DNA of 64,000 nt from Terriglobia bacterium. GTDB lineage: Bacteria; Acidobacteriota; Terriglobia; Terriglobales; Acidobacteriaceae. The DNA is taken from NCBI GenBank assembly GCA_021324365.1, contig JAJPJE010000061.1:1-64000 (forward strand), in the 5' to 3' direction. A model generated the notes under the pieces. The model was not told where the DNA came from. It worked only from the letters and a program-made list of their open reading frames with translations, and made no database searches. How positions within the stretch are numbered: position 1 is the first letter of the stretch; every line of letters starts with the position of its first letter. Of the stretch, positions 8,096-17,110 are shown piece by piece. Position numbers and translations under genes: made by a program.

Positions 8096-8749
8096 ATGAA
8101 AAGCCTCATCAAGGCCGCTGTAGTGGCACTCGTGATTGGAATCGTCGCGCTTCTCAGTGTTCAACTCGCCATTGCAATGCGCGTGACGTGGCAAACGCGG
8201 GGTCGCGTTGGGATTACGCTCGTACACCTGTTTGGATCATCCATGACATTGACAGTCCTCAGCCCTGCTGTCGTTGCAAGCTTTGTGTACTGTTTCTTTC
8301 GATTTCACCGCGGCCGTCGTCTACCTGTATTTATCTTGGCGTCGCTTTTCAGCTTCGGCATGGTCGGCGGCACGGCATTTGCCGTTCTCTTCTTATTCGT
8401 TCGCGATCCGCAGCCCTCTGCCGCCCCACTGTTACCAGTGCTTTTTTTCTTCAGTTCATGCTTTGCCGTCGTCGGATTTTATGGCGGGATTGTAGGTGGT
8501 AGCTGGCTTGACCTGCGTTCACGGCAAATCCATTCGACCCGGCGACTCCTGCTGGAATCCGCGGGTACGGGGATTGCGTTCGGGCTTGCATTCGCTTGCC
8601 TTGTGCTGTTAAGTCCAAGCTACCGTGCAGGTTCCGAACGGTCTTTTCATGGACTCTCGTTGTTTTTACTACTCTTTCTGTTTGGGGGATTTGGATGTGC
8701 CATTTCGTTAATATTTGCCGCGGCATTTCGGAAACGGTTGGTGCAGTAA
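8096..8749 (+). CDS. Hypothetical multi-pass membrane protein
   Basis: A 217-residue protein with about six hydrophobic segments: residues 5-28, 47-67, 77-100, 111-134, 150-172 and 186-210. Loops are short and basic (FHRGRR, DLRSRQIHSTRR), with C-terminal FRKRLVQ. I recognise no family motif or catalytic residue. Divergent from trpE, apparently monocistronic. Gene reality rests on the continuous membrane-protein pattern and correct ATG; function unknown. Confidence 0.6.
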   Translation: MKSLIKAAVVALVIGIVALLSVQLAIAMRVTWQTRGRVGITLVHLFGSSMTLTVLSPAVVASFVYCFFRFHRGRRLPVFILASLFSFGMVGGTAFAVLFLFVRDPQPSAAPLLPVLFFFSSCFAVVGFYGGIVGGSWLDLRSRQIHSTRRLLLESAGTGIAFGLAFACLVLLSPSYRAGSERSFHGLSLFLLLFLFGGFGCAISLIFAAAFRKRLVQ

Positions 8750-8926
8750 TGAGCTTGCTGCAAGCGTCACGTGCAGCCGACGGGCCTGTGCCCACACGGA
8801 CACGAAAGGGTGGAAAACTTTAGTAACCAGTTCATCGTACTGCCGGGGGACGAATTACCCCCTGGACTGACATATACTTCCGCAAATCACGGAATTTGTG
8901 CAAATTAGAGGAGCCTGGAGGAGGAT

Positions 8927-8949
8927 CCGGCTTAACGAGTTTGAGCCGG
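8927..8949 (+). promoter_or_regulatory. Leader hairpin just upstream of the MBL hydrolase gene
   Basis: CCGGCT-(11-base loop)-AGCCGG followed by TTTCTATC ends 19 bp before ATG 8969. A purine-rich GGAGGAGG lies at 8917-8924 just before it, oddly distant from the start codon. A second dyad, GGGGG-acgaatta-CCCCC, lies at about 8847-8864. This could be an attenuator or a translation-control hairpin. Confidence 0.4.
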
Positions 8950-8968
8950 TTTCTATCCAGCAAGTCCG

Positions 8969-9793
8969 ATGCATGTGAAATTCTGGGGAGTGCGCGGGTC
9001 AACGCCTACTCCTCAACGCGAGAACTTACGGTACGGTGGCAACACCTCGTGTGTCGAGGTGCGCATCAACGGTAGTCTGTTTATTTTGGACTGCGGTACC
9101 GGATTTCGCATTCTCGGCAAACATCTTTCCGAACTCTCGCACGCCAATCATCAGCCCGTTGAAGCGCACGTATTCATCTCGCACTTTCACTGGGATCATA
9201 TACAAGGCATTCCCTTTTTCCGTCCGCTTTACGAAAACCACGGAAACACCTTCTATTTCCATTCCTCGAGCCGCAATCGCAGTCTGCAAAACGCGATTGA
9301 AGGCCAGATGTCCGATCCCTATTTCCCCGTCGACATGAGCGAGATGGCCGCACGCCGGCAATTCTTCGGAATCGAAGAAGGCCGCATGGAGTTCGACAAT
9401 TGCACGATCGAGACGATGTGGCTGCACCATCCGCAGGGATGCCTGGGGTTCCGCATCACCACTCCGGAGGGCGTGCTCGTCTATGCAACGGACAACGAAC
9501 CCGGACACGACCTGTTCGACAAGAATGTGCGCAAGCTCGCCGAAGGCGCTGATGTGCTGATTTATGACGCACAGTATCTACCTGAGGAATATCAAGCGAG
9601 CCGCATCGGATGGGGACACAGCCATTGGCGGGAAGCTGTTAGCGTCGCCATGGAAAGCGGTGCGAAAGAGCTTGTGCTGTTCCATCATGATCCCGACCAC
9701 ACAGACGCGTGCATCGATTCCATCGTGAAGCATGCTGCCGAATATTTTCCAAAGGTCCGCGCCGCCTACGAAGGGCTCGAAGTGCAGCTCTGA
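8969..9793 (+). CDS. Metallo-beta-lactamase-fold hydrolase
   Basis: A 274-residue cytosolic MBL-fold protein. MHVKFWGVRGSTPTP and GGNTSCVEV start the fold, and HFHWDHIQGIPFF is the HxHxDH zinc motif. Further ligands are the Asp in YATDNEPG and the His residues in GWGHSHWREA and LFHHDPDHTD. The pattern resembles phosphodiesterase/RNase Z-like hydrolases (PhnP or cAMP-phosphodiesterase class II style), but the substrate cannot be assigned. Hairpins lie before it (8927-8949) and after it (9800-9813). Confidence 0.85.
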   Translation: MHVKFWGVRGSTPTPQRENLRYGGNTSCVEVRINGSLFILDCGTGFRILGKHLSELSHANHQPVEAHVFISHFHWDHIQGIPFFRPLYENHGNTFYFHSSSRNRSLQNAIEGQMSDPYFPVDMSEMAARRQFFGIEEGRMEFDNCTIETMWLHHPQGCLGFRITTPEGVLVYATDNEPGHDLFDKNVRKLAEGADVLIYDAQYLPEEYQASRIGWGHSHWREAVSVAMESGAKELVLFHHDPDHTDACIDSIVKHAAEYFPKVRAAYEGLEVQL

Positions 9794-9799
9794 CGTTAT

Positions 9800-9813
9800 C
9801 CGCACGGGTGCGG
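9800..9813 (+). terminator. Short GC hairpin after the MBL hydrolase gene
   Basis: CCGCAC-GG-GTGCGG, a 6-bp stem with a two-base loop, 6 bp after the stop codon. It has no U-run, so termination is plausible but unproven. Confidence 0.35.
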
Positions 9814-9927
9814 CCTTACCGTTAGAGACAACAAAATTCAGCTAATCTGCATCCAACCTACGCAAAACCTGCGACAATCCCGGCTTTGCTGAAATGCGCA
9901 GGAGAATGCAGAATCAAGTCTGCGAAT

Positions 9928-12042
9928 ATGCTTCGACCAGCCAAGGGGTATTTGACGGCAATCGGTTTGGTGGCGCTAGCTCTGATCATCAGCTTGGCCC
10001 TGCGCCCCGTGGCATTCGTACCGCTCATTATCTTTTTTTGGGCAGTAGCGTTTACAGCGTGGTTCGATGGAGTCGGGCCTGCAATCCTTGCCATGGCTCT
10101 ATCGTGTGCTCTGGCCGATTACTTTTTCTTCCTCCACGTCTCTCACAACTCCTGGCTAGTAGTCCTGGTGCGCAGTGTAGTTTTTCTGCTGGCTTCAGGA
10201 CTGGTAACCGGTCTCGCCGCGAGGCAGCGTCGGCATTCTGCAAAATTAGAAGCCATTCTCGACGGTATGTCGGATGCATTCCTGATTTACGATCGGCACT
10301 GGGTTTGCATCCGGGCCAATCGCCGCGCGCGCGAGCTTCTGAGCCGCGATCCTCGAGGCACTGTTCTGTGGGACGCGGCGCCTGAAACTAAGAACACGGT
10401 GGTGTGGGACAGCTTACATCGAGTGATGCAGGAAAGGGTCGCGCTGAGTTATGAACATTATTACGCTCCACTGAAAGCATGGCTTCAAGCTGATTGTTTC
10501 CCGACTGAAGAAGGCGTTTCTGTCTTTCTGCGCGATGTCACAGAACGCAAGCACGCAGAAGAATCACTGCGCTCAAGCGAAACGCGCTACCGATTTCTTG
10601 CGGAATCAATGTCGCAATACGTCTGGACGACTGACCAAAGCGGGAAAATTGACTACGTAAACAGGCACTTCCTGGAATTCACCGGCCTGAGTTTTGACGA
10701 AATTCGTAACGGGAAAACGCAAGAGCTGCTCCATCCCGAGGACAGAGCGCGTGTAGTGGCAATTGTGACCGAAAGTATGCGTATGGGTAAGCCATACGAA
10801 TTCGAGCACCGCACGCTGCGCAAGTTGGATGGCACCTACCGCTGGTTCCTGACGCGTTGCGAGCCGTTTCGAGATGAGGAAGGCACGCTAAAGTGGTTGG
10901 GCACCGGCCTTGATATTACTGAACGCAAGAAGGCCGCGGACGTGATTGAGGAAAATCGCCAGCAGATGCGCATGGTCCTCGATGCAGCGAAAGTGGGCGC
11001 CTGGGTATGGGACTTAAAAACCGACGAAGTTACGGATCTTGGAAACACCAGCGAGATTCTTGGGATTTCCGACCTCAATCATTTCCAGGTGTTTGCGAAT
11101 ATCATTCATCCCGAGGATCTAGAGCACGTGAAGCAGAGCATTGCCTCTGCAATTGAGACAGGACGCTACGACGCTGAGCACCGAATTGTCCGTCCAGACG
11201 GGGAGATACGTTGGTTGCGCGCGCTCGGTTCGGTACTCAGCGACGAAGACGAGAAACCCGCACAGATGGCTGGCGTAAGCTTCGATGTAACCGAGAAGAA
11301 ACGTATTGAACAGGCATTGCTGAAGTCAGAAAAGCTGGCGGCAGTTGGCCGGCTGGCGGCGTCGGTTTCGCACGAGATTAACAATCCACTGGAAGCGGTG
11401 ACCAACTTGCTGTTCCTCATAGAGCGCGAACAGAATGTCGATCGCCTTCACGAGTACATCAAGGTCGCTCAACAGGAACTGTCGCGCGTCACCGAGATCG
11501 CCAAGCAGACACTTCGATTCCACCGACAGCCCTCGCATCGTTCCACGGCCAGCGCGGGCGAATTGGCGGATTCGGTGCTCATGCTCTTCCGCGGCCGCAT
11601 CGCACAGGCAGCCCTGCAGATTCAGACGGAATACGCGCCGAACGACATCTTCCTGTGTTACGCAAGCGAGGTCCGCCAGGTACTTACCAACCTTCTGAGC
11701 AACGCAGTGGACGCCAGCGCCCGCGGAGGCCGGATTCGCGTTCGCACGAAGGTTGTAACCTCTAGCCGTTTAGGCAAATGCGTGCAGGTGTCGGTCGCGG
11801 ACACTGGTCGGGGGATGAACCCGGCGACGCAGAAGCAGATTTACGAGCCGTTTTTTACTACGAAAGAGACGACTGGAACCGGGCTTGGATTGTGGGTATC
11901 GCTTGAAATTACTCGCAAACATCGCGGCACAATTCGGGTTCGGAGTTGCGATGATCCGCAGCGACATGGAACAGTCTTCGTGTTGCTGTTTCCCATTGAA
12001 AACGGAGCTGCCGCCTCGGCTTCGTCGAGCGCCGCCGACTGA
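9928..12042 (+). CDS. Multi-PAS sensor histidine kinase with DUF4118 membrane domain
   Basis: About 704 residues. Order: four hydrophobic helices of KdpD-like DUF4118 type (about residues 5-105), a degenerate PAS (SDAFLIYDRHWVCIRANRRARELL), two clear PAS/PAC units (VWTTDQSGKIDYVNRHFLEFTG...DITERK; VGAWVWDLKTDEVTDLGNTSEILG...DVTEKK), a HisKA helix with phospho-acceptor His in SVSHEINNPLEAV, and an HATPase domain (QVLTNLLSNAVDA N-box, ADTGRGM, GTGLGLWVSLEI). No receiver domain and no adjacent response regulator, so an orphan kinase with an unknown partner. The frame is open from 9886; ATG 9928 gives the usual short N-terminus. Confidence 0.9.
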   Translation: MLRPAKGYLTAIGLVALALIISLALRPVAFVPLIIFFWAVAFTAWFDGVGPAILAMALSCALADYFFFLHVSHNSWLVVLVRSVVFLLASGLVTGLAARQRRHSAKLEAILDGMSDAFLIYDRHWVCIRANRRARELLSRDPRGTVLWDAAPETKNTVVWDSLHRVMQERVALSYEHYYAPLKAWLQADCFPTEEGVSVFLRDVTERKHAEESLRSSETRYRFLAESMSQYVWTTDQSGKIDYVNRHFLEFTGLSFDEIRNGKTQELLHPEDRARVVAIVTESMRMGKPYEFEHRTLRKLDGTYRWFLTRCEPFRDEEGTLKWLGTGLDITERKKAADVIEENRQQMRMVLDAAKVGAWVWDLKTDEVTDLGNTSEILGISDLNHFQVFANIIHPEDLEHVKQSIASAIETGRYDAEHRIVRPDGEIRWLRALGSVLSDEDEKPAQMAGVSFDVTEKKRIEQALLKSEKLAAVGRLAASVSHEINNPLEAVTNLLFLIEREQNVDRLHEYIKVAQQELSRVTEIAKQTLRFHRQPSHRSTASAGELADSVLMLFRGRIAQAALQIQTEYAPNDIFLCYASEVRQVLTNLLSNAVDASARGGRIRVRTKVVTSSRLGKCVQVSVADTGRGMNPATQKQIYEPFFTTKETTGTGLGLWVSLEITRKHRGTIRVRSCDDPQRHGTVFVLLFPIENGAAASASSSAAD

Positions 12043-12060
12043 GGCTCGCGGATTGAAAGC

Positions 12061-13365
12061 TCACCGCAGCGCGTACAGGTTGCCGTCGGTGCTGCCGACA
12101 TACACAACGCCGTTTTCGACCACCGGCGACGACAGAATCGCTCCCACGCTCATCAGGTGGTAATAGCCGACAAGAACGTCGTCGTAAAACGGGCTGGGGA
12201 AGGCTGCTTCATAGTTGGGCGAACCATCGGCTTTGGTGTACTTCGGACCATTTTGTTTCGATGCTGCAGTCTGGAACGTCCACACTTCGCGCTCCTTGCT
12301 GAGATCAATCGCGAAAAGCTTGCCCTCATCAGAACCGATGTAGAGCATGTTGCCAGCAATTGCCGGAGAAGAAAACATCGGCCACTTCTTCGAACTGAAT
12401 AGCGGAATCCCGGTTCCAGTCTTTGCGTCGAGAGCGTAGAGCATCCCGGAATCGGACGTGGAAAAATATAACTTGCCGTCCCGAACCGCTGGCGAACCGA
12501 TTACCCAGGAGCCTTTGTTGTTGAACACCCACTTCTTCTGTCCAGTGACTGCATCGAGCGCATAGAGGTTCGAGTCGCGACACCCGAAATAGACAATGCC
12601 ATTGGCAACTGCGGCTGATGATTGAATACCAACCTGGTTGTGAATCTCCGGATCTTCGCCGGTCTTAAATCGCCAGAGTTCTTTACCAGTAACAGCATCA
12701 AGTGCATAGAAAAAGCTGTCCCAACTGCCGATGTAGAGTATGCCATTGGCAATGGCTGGCGATGCGTGCACCACATCGCCGGTCTGGAATTTCCACTTCA
12801 GTTCGCCCGAATTGGCATCAAGCGCATAGAGATTGCCGTCACCACTGCCGAAATACACCCTGCCGTTCCATACCAGGGGCGAGGAGAGGTAGCAGTCATA
12901 TGGATCTGGCATCGCTTCTCCGGCCGGCAACGCCCCGTGTAGATGCTTGCCGACAAAGCGGCGTTCGCCCGCAGTGTCGAATCTCCATTTTTGTCGGCCA
13001 GTGGCAGCCTCGACTGCATAGAAGCTTCCGTCGAAACTGCCGAAGTAAACCATGCCGTTGGCCAGAGCGGGCGATGATGCGATGCGACTCTTGGTTTGAA
13101 ACTTCCATTTGAGAGCACCGGTGACTCGACTGACAGCGTAGAAATTAGCGTCGAAACTCCCGAAGTACACCGTGTCTTTTTCGATTGCCGGGGAAGAGAC
13201 TACCTGGCCGTGTGTCTGAAATTTCCATTGCACCTGTTTGAATTGCAGGAGAGGCTGCGTTTCATAAACACCAGTATGCTGCGGATTATTGCGAAACATT
13301 GGCACGTCCTGCGCCAAGCCAGCGCCAGCAAGCAGGAGAATGATGACGAAGCGAAAGTATTTCAT
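12061..13365 (-). CDS. Secreted PQQ-type beta-propeller repeat protein
   Basis: A 434-residue exported protein. Signal peptide MKYFRFVIILLLAGAGLAQ, then FRNNPQHTGVY and about eight repeats of the pattern VSSPAIxxDTVYFGSFDANFYAVDAxTGxxKWKFQT. These repeats build a BamB/quinoprotein-type propeller. No Cys pair, haem motif or dehydrogenase active-site residues are visible, so it is probably a structural or binding protein rather than an alcohol dehydrogenase. Convergent with the kinase gene, the stops only 18 bp apart. Confidence 0.88.
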   Translation of the reverse strand: MKYFRFVIILLLAGAGLAQDVPMFRNNPQHTGVYETQPLLQFKQVQWKFQTHGQVVSSPAIEKDTVYFGSFDANFYAVSRVTGALKWKFQTKSRIASSPALANGMVYFGSFDGSFYAVEAATGRQKWRFDTAGERRFVGKHLHGALPAGEAMPDPYDCYLSSPLVWNGRVYFGSGDGNLYALDANSGELKWKFQTGDVVHASPAIANGILYIGSWDSFFYALDAVTGKELWRFKTGEDPEIHNQVGIQSSAAVANGIVYFGCRDSNLYALDAVTGQKKWVFNNKGSWVIGSPAVRDGKLYFSTSDSGMLYALDAKTGTGIPLFSSKKWPMFSSPAIAGNMLYIGSDEGKLFAIDLSKEREVWTFQTAASKQNGPKYTKADGSPNYEAAFPSPFYDDVLVGYYHLMSVGAILSSPVVENGVVYVGSTDGNLYALR

Positions 13366-13597
13366 TGTCTTACGATAGACGACCTCGGGCGCCGCTGGTC
13401 ACGTTTTTGCCGCTGTAGATGCGCAGTTTGGACGATCTCTCCCGAAATGGACTTGAGCGGCCAATTGCACCATTTTGCGCTGTGCTAGAGTCCGATTCAT
13501 CGCCTCAGAGCGTCGTTCTGTCGGATATTCAGGCCCCTCGTCACAGAAAGCGTGCCTCTCGATCTTCTATATTTCACAGTGTCAGCGGGAGGCAGCC

Positions 13598-14410
13598 ATG
13601 ATTAGCATTCGCACTGCAGTTCAGATCCTGGGAACGGTTCCCTTTCTGCTGACGAGCATGATGGCACAAACCTGGTCACTTCCCAAGGACACAACGGTGA
13701 AAGATAACGGGCCACGAACCTACCGCTTCACTGTCGACTACAACGTGGCGAATACCCGAGGCGAAGTCGTTCGCCGGCAGCGGTTGACCGGCGAATACAC
13801 ACGAGGCCTGCCAGGCGGCGATGTGGTCTGGAACAATGTGACCGACGCCGCTGTAAATAGTCCGACCGATCCCTTTCCTGCGGCCGACAAGCAAACCTAC
13901 ATGGAAGGATTTCGCTATCACCACGATGCCGGGGACATGCTGAAGCCGGAGTTTTTCAGGCAATTCCCTCCTACAGCGACAATGGAAAAGAACCTGGTCT
14001 GGGATACGGCAATGTTTGAAGTCTTCGGACAGGAGCACTTCGCTCACCTGAAGCTCAACCAGCCGTACCAGTTCGCCTACAACGAAGAAATGAAGTTGCC
14101 GGGCCTGGGAAGTTTTACCAACCACGATGTCACTCTCGTGTGGGTCGGCAATTCACAGAAAAATGGAAAACAGTGTGCCGTCATCGAGTATCGTGCTTTC
14201 TTCAATCCGCTTGATATCAACGGTGCGGGAATAGTGCTGAAGGGCCGCAGCAATTACTGGGGAATGATCTGGGTATCGCTGGCTACGAAGCAAATTGAAT
14301 ACGCAACTCTTTATGAAGATGTGCTGGGCGAGCTGACTCTGCCGGACAAGCCGATGCAGGTCACAGATGTTTTTCGCATCGGGACCTTCGAACCGGTGAG
14401 AGGAAAGTAA
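13598..14410 (+). CDS. Secreted protein of unknown function, first gene of a LytS/LytTR operon
   Basis: 270 residues from ATG 13598, which has GGGAGG at 13587-13592. N-terminal signal peptide (VQILGTVPFLLTSMMAQ). The mature part (TYRFTVDYNVANTRGEVVRRQRLTGEYTRGLPGGDVVWNNVT... YWGMIWVSLATKQIEYATLYEDVLGEL) looks like a beta-rich soluble domain; I recognise no family. It is followed after 13 bp by a LytS-type kinase and then a LytTR regulator, so it may be a sensor partner or target of that pair. Confidence 0.75.
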   Translation: MISIRTAVQILGTVPFLLTSMMAQTWSLPKDTTVKDNGPRTYRFTVDYNVANTRGEVVRRQRLTGEYTRGLPGGDVVWNNVTDAAVNSPTDPFPAADKQTYMEGFRYHHDAGDMLKPEFFRQFPPTATMEKNLVWDTAMFEVFGQEHFAHLKLNQPYQFAYNEEMKLPGLGSFTNHDVTLVWVGNSQKNGKQCAVIEYRAFFNPLDINGAGIVLKGRSNYWGMIWVSLATKQIEYATLYEDVLGELTLPDKPMQVTDVFRIGTFEPVRGK

Positions 14411-14423
14411 GAGGACACTGTTC

Positions 14424-15482
14424 GTGGCGCGCGTAGAGCGAAGGTGGAAGTTCTCGCTGGCTGTCATCAATCTCACGGTTGCGCTGGTGGTGATGTTCGT
14501 GGCGACCCTGAATCGCGTCTCCAGCGGGAAAGAACTGTTAAATATGCTGGTGTACGCGATGATTTTCGCGAACTCGGCCGGCATTCCTGCTGTTGCGCTT
14601 CTTCCTCCGCTGGTGGACAGGCTACTACAGCGCAGATGGCCGATATTGCCGCTGCTGATCATAAGCTTTGTCGTGTTTACTCTGGCTGGATGCTTTCTCG
14701 CACAGAATCTGATCGTTTTGCTCCATCACGGTTCACGAAAGACTTTCTGGCAGGAGTACTTGAACAACGCGCGCTTCGCAGTGCTGTTTGCCGTCGTGTT
14801 CGGGCTCGGAGGTTTTTTTTATGGTTCTCTCCGAGAACGCCTGCAAAAGGTGGAGCAGAAACTTCACGAAAAAGAAATGGTGGAAGAGCGTACCCGGAAA
14901 TTGGAAGCGGAAGCGCGGCTTCGCTGGCTGGAGTCGCGCGTACATCCTCATTTTCTGTTTAACACGCTGAACACGATCAGTTCTCTTATCCCTGCTGATC
15001 CTGCACGCGCGGAAGAGATTGTTGGAAGACTTGCATCGCTGCTGCGGGCTTCACTCGATGGCACCAACCAGCCACTCATTCCATTCCAGCAGGAACTCTC
15101 GATTGTGCAAAGCTATCTGGAGATCGAAAAGGCGCGGCTTGGCACGAAGCTGGCTGCTAATACAGCCATTCCGCCGGAACTAGCCGAGATCAAAGTCCCG
15201 CCGCTAGCGATTCAATCGCTGGTGGAAAACGCGGTGAAGTATGGGATCGCACCCCAGAAATCGGGCGGCAGCGTGGAAGTAACCGCGTTTGCGCGAAATG
15301 GCGATCTTCATCTCGAGGTGGCGGATAGCGGTCCGGGATTCGATCTGGCTGCCGTCCCGGCCGGCCACGGTCTCGACAACTTGGTAAGCCGGCTCGATGC
15401 ATTGTTCGGCTGCCGCGCGCGTTTGAACGTCACAAGGCGCGGCGAGCGCTGCGTGGTAGAAATGGTATTGCCAAGCTCATGA
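14424..15482 (+). CDS. LytS/YehU-type membrane sensor histidine kinase
   Basis: 352 residues from GTG 14424. Four hydrophobic segments (about residues 11-27, 37-60, 72-95 and 117-135), then a coiled linker (RERLQKVEQKLHEKEMVEERTRKLEAEA), the His_kinase domain with phospho-acceptor His in ESRVHPHFLFNTLNTISSL, and a HATPase lobe (PPLAIQSLVENAVKYGI; VADSGPGFD; GHGLDNLVSRLDALFG). The PHFLFNTLN motif defines the LytS/AgrC-like class. It overlaps the following response regulator gene by 4 bp (ATGA), so the two are translationally coupled. Confidence 0.93.
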   Translation: MARVERRWKFSLAVINLTVALVVMFVATLNRVSSGKELLNMLVYAMIFANSAGIPAVALLPPLVDRLLQRRWPILPLLIISFVVFTLAGCFLAQNLIVLLHHGSRKTFWQEYLNNARFAVLFAVVFGLGGFFYGSLRERLQKVEQKLHEKEMVEERTRKLEAEARLRWLESRVHPHFLFNTLNTISSLIPADPARAEEIVGRLASLLRASLDGTNQPLIPFQQELSIVQSYLEIEKARLGTKLAANTAIPPELAEIKVPPLAIQSLVENAVKYGIAPQKSGGSVEVTAFARNGDLHLEVADSGPGFDLAAVPAGHGLDNLVSRLDALFGCRARLNVTRRGERCVVEMVLPSS

Positions 15483-16243
15483 AGTCACGCGCCTATCTCC
15501 TCGACGATGAACCACTTGCGCTGGAACGGTTGCGCAGACTCTTAGCGCGATTTGATGACGTCGAAGTCTTGGGCAGCGCGACCGAACCAGAGGAAGCGAT
15601 CTCGGCGCTGGCAGCCGATTCGGTCGATCTGCTGTTTCTCGATATCCAGATGCCACGCCTCAACGGATTTGAAGTGCTCTCACGCTTGCCGGTCCAGCCG
15701 CTGATTATTTTCACCACTGCTTACGACGAGTACGCGCTGAAAGCCTTTGAAGTAAATTCGGTCGACTACCTGCTGAAACCGATAGATCCGGAACAATTGC
15801 GGCGTGCATTGAACAAAGTGGCCCGGCTGCGCACCAGCGGGACAGGGCAGGACCTGGAGTTGCTGGTCAAGTCTTTGGCAGAATCGCTGCAGAAAAAACA
15901 ACCGGAGTATCTGGAGCGAATTGCGTCACGGCTCGGCGAACGCCTTCGGTTCATCGATCTGGCGGACATTACGCATTTCTACGCAGAGGACAAGCTCACT
16001 TATGCTGCAGCTGAAGGCAAGAGCTATTGTGTCGACTTTGCAATTGCCGATTTGGAGCTGAAACTGGATCCGAACAAGTTTCTTCGGATTCATCGCAGCA
16101 CGATAGTGAATGTCTCCTGGATCAAAGAGGTGGCGGCTCTTCCCGGTGGTGGATTGAACGTACGGTTGCGCGACCAAGAAGGAACAGACCTAACGGTCGC
16201 ACGAGACAGGGCGAGGGATTTCAAAGCAAAGCTGGGCTGCTGA
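15479..16243 (+). CDS. LytTR-family response regulator
   Basis: 254 residues. The receiver domain has acidic pocket DDE (LLDDEPLA), phospho-acceptor Asp in LLFLDIQMPRLNG, Thr in IFTTAYDEYA and Lys in DYLLKPID. The C-terminal LytTR DNA-binding domain carries FIDLADITHFYAEDKLTYAAAEGKSYCVDFAIADLELKLDPNKFLRIHRSTIVNVSWIKEV. Such regulators bind direct repeats upstream of targets. It forms one operon with 13598-14410 and the LytS kinase. A hairpin (16252-16284) follows the stop. Confidence 0.94.
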   Translation: MKSRAYLLDDEPLALERLRRLLARFDDVEVLGSATEPEEAISALAADSVDLLFLDIQMPRLNGFEVLSRLPVQPLIIFTTAYDEYALKAFEVNSVDYLLKPIDPEQLRRALNKVARLRTSGTGQDLELLVKSLAESLQKKQPEYLERIASRLGERLRFIDLADITHFYAEDKLTYAAAEGKSYCVDFAIADLELKLDPNKFLRIHRSTIVNVSWIKEVAALPGGGLNVRLRDQEGTDLTVARDRARDFKAKLGC

Positions 16244-16251
16244 ATGAAGCG

Positions 16252-16284
16252 ATGCCCCACCCACATTCGCTCGGGGCGGGGCAT
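16252..16284. terminator. GC-rich hairpin between convergent genes
   Basis: ATGCCCCaCCC pairs with GGGgGGGGCAT-type sequence ending at 16284, giving an 11-bp stem with one mismatch. It separates the LytTR operon from the facing Hcp-like gene and is probably bidirectional. Confidence 0.6.
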
Positions 16285-16296
16285 TGTAATTTCAGG

Positions 16297-16836
16297 CTAG
16301 AAAGCCCGGTTAGTGGTAGTGTCCCAGCAGAACTTCGTTCCACTTTGCGTATCCGAAACACAAATCCTCCCGAAAGTGAACGAAAGTTGCTCGCTGGGAA
16401 CTTCACTGGACTGATCCCCACCCAGTTGATAGGCGGTCACATCGACTTCCGACAATGTTAGAGTAAAGACGTCGTCCTTGGCAGTGTCCTGCTGGACTAG
16501 CGTCAGCGTGCTGAAATGCTTTCCGGAAAGCACAGCTCCAAATAATGCCGGACTGCAACTGTCCGCACGTTTCATAATCGTAAGCGGAGCAACGGTCGCC
16601 TTTCCCGCGCCGACACCCTTCCCGTTCCCAACCGTGCTCGTATTCGTCGCACCGAAGGACCAGGAGAGTGCTGGAAACGCTCCCGTTCCTGCCGGAGTAT
16701 TGCAATTCAACCCGTTCAGCGTCACCGCAATGGTCGAGTGTTGCGGTTCACCCTTCTCGCGCGGGGCGTTCCCTTGCGCAAATGCCGAGACAGCAACAAA
16801 CAGCAACGTCACTCCAAGCAAAAGAACTCTTTTCAC
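16297..16836 (-). CDS. Hcp-fold (T6SS tube-like) protein with a Sec signal peptide
   Basis: 179 residues from GTG 16836, fixed by AAGGAGGG 5 bases upstream. Signal peptide VKRVLLLGVTLLFVAVSAFAQ. The mature part follows the Hcp (DUF796) layout: IAVTLNGL, FPALSWSFGA, PLTIMKRADSCSPALFGAVLSGKHFSTLTLVQQD, VFTLTLSEVDVTAYQLGGD and SEQLSFTFGRICV. It holds four cysteines, suiting disulfides outside the cytoplasm. Normal Hcp has no signal peptide, and no other type VI gene is present, so it is probably a repurposed exported Hcp-like protein. Confidence 0.78.
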   Translation of the reverse strand: MKRVLLLGVTLLFVAVSAFAQGNAPREKGEPQHSTIAVTLNGLNCNTPAGTGAFPALSWSFGATNTSTVGNGKGVGAGKATVAPLTIMKRADSCSPALFGAVLSGKHFSTLTLVQQDTAKDDVFTLTLSEVDVTAYQLGGDQSSEVPSEQLSFTFGRICVSDTQSGTKFCWDTTTNRAF

Positions 16837-17110
16837 GATACCCTCCTTGGCTCGTTGAGTCGCATGCGTGAGACTGCTCATGGCAGCACACTGCGCGTGC
16901 GTGAATTCTGAATTTAAGTCAAGACCCCAAAAGCCGGCGGTGCGGTTGGGGAAGAGGTCACCAGCCTTGTTGCCAGAAGATTATCCCGGAGATGCTGAAA
17001 GGTGAAGTAACAATGAAAGAAACGGCAGTACTAGCCGGAAACGCGTGTTGATACGTACTTCGGTCACGCGCACCCCAGGTTACCTCAAACAGCACGGAGT
17101 GGCCAAGTGA

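Noticed and set aside
16297-16836. Type VI secretion locus
   Set aside because: Only an Hcp-like protein is present; no sheath, baseplate, membrane complex or ClpV gene in the window.
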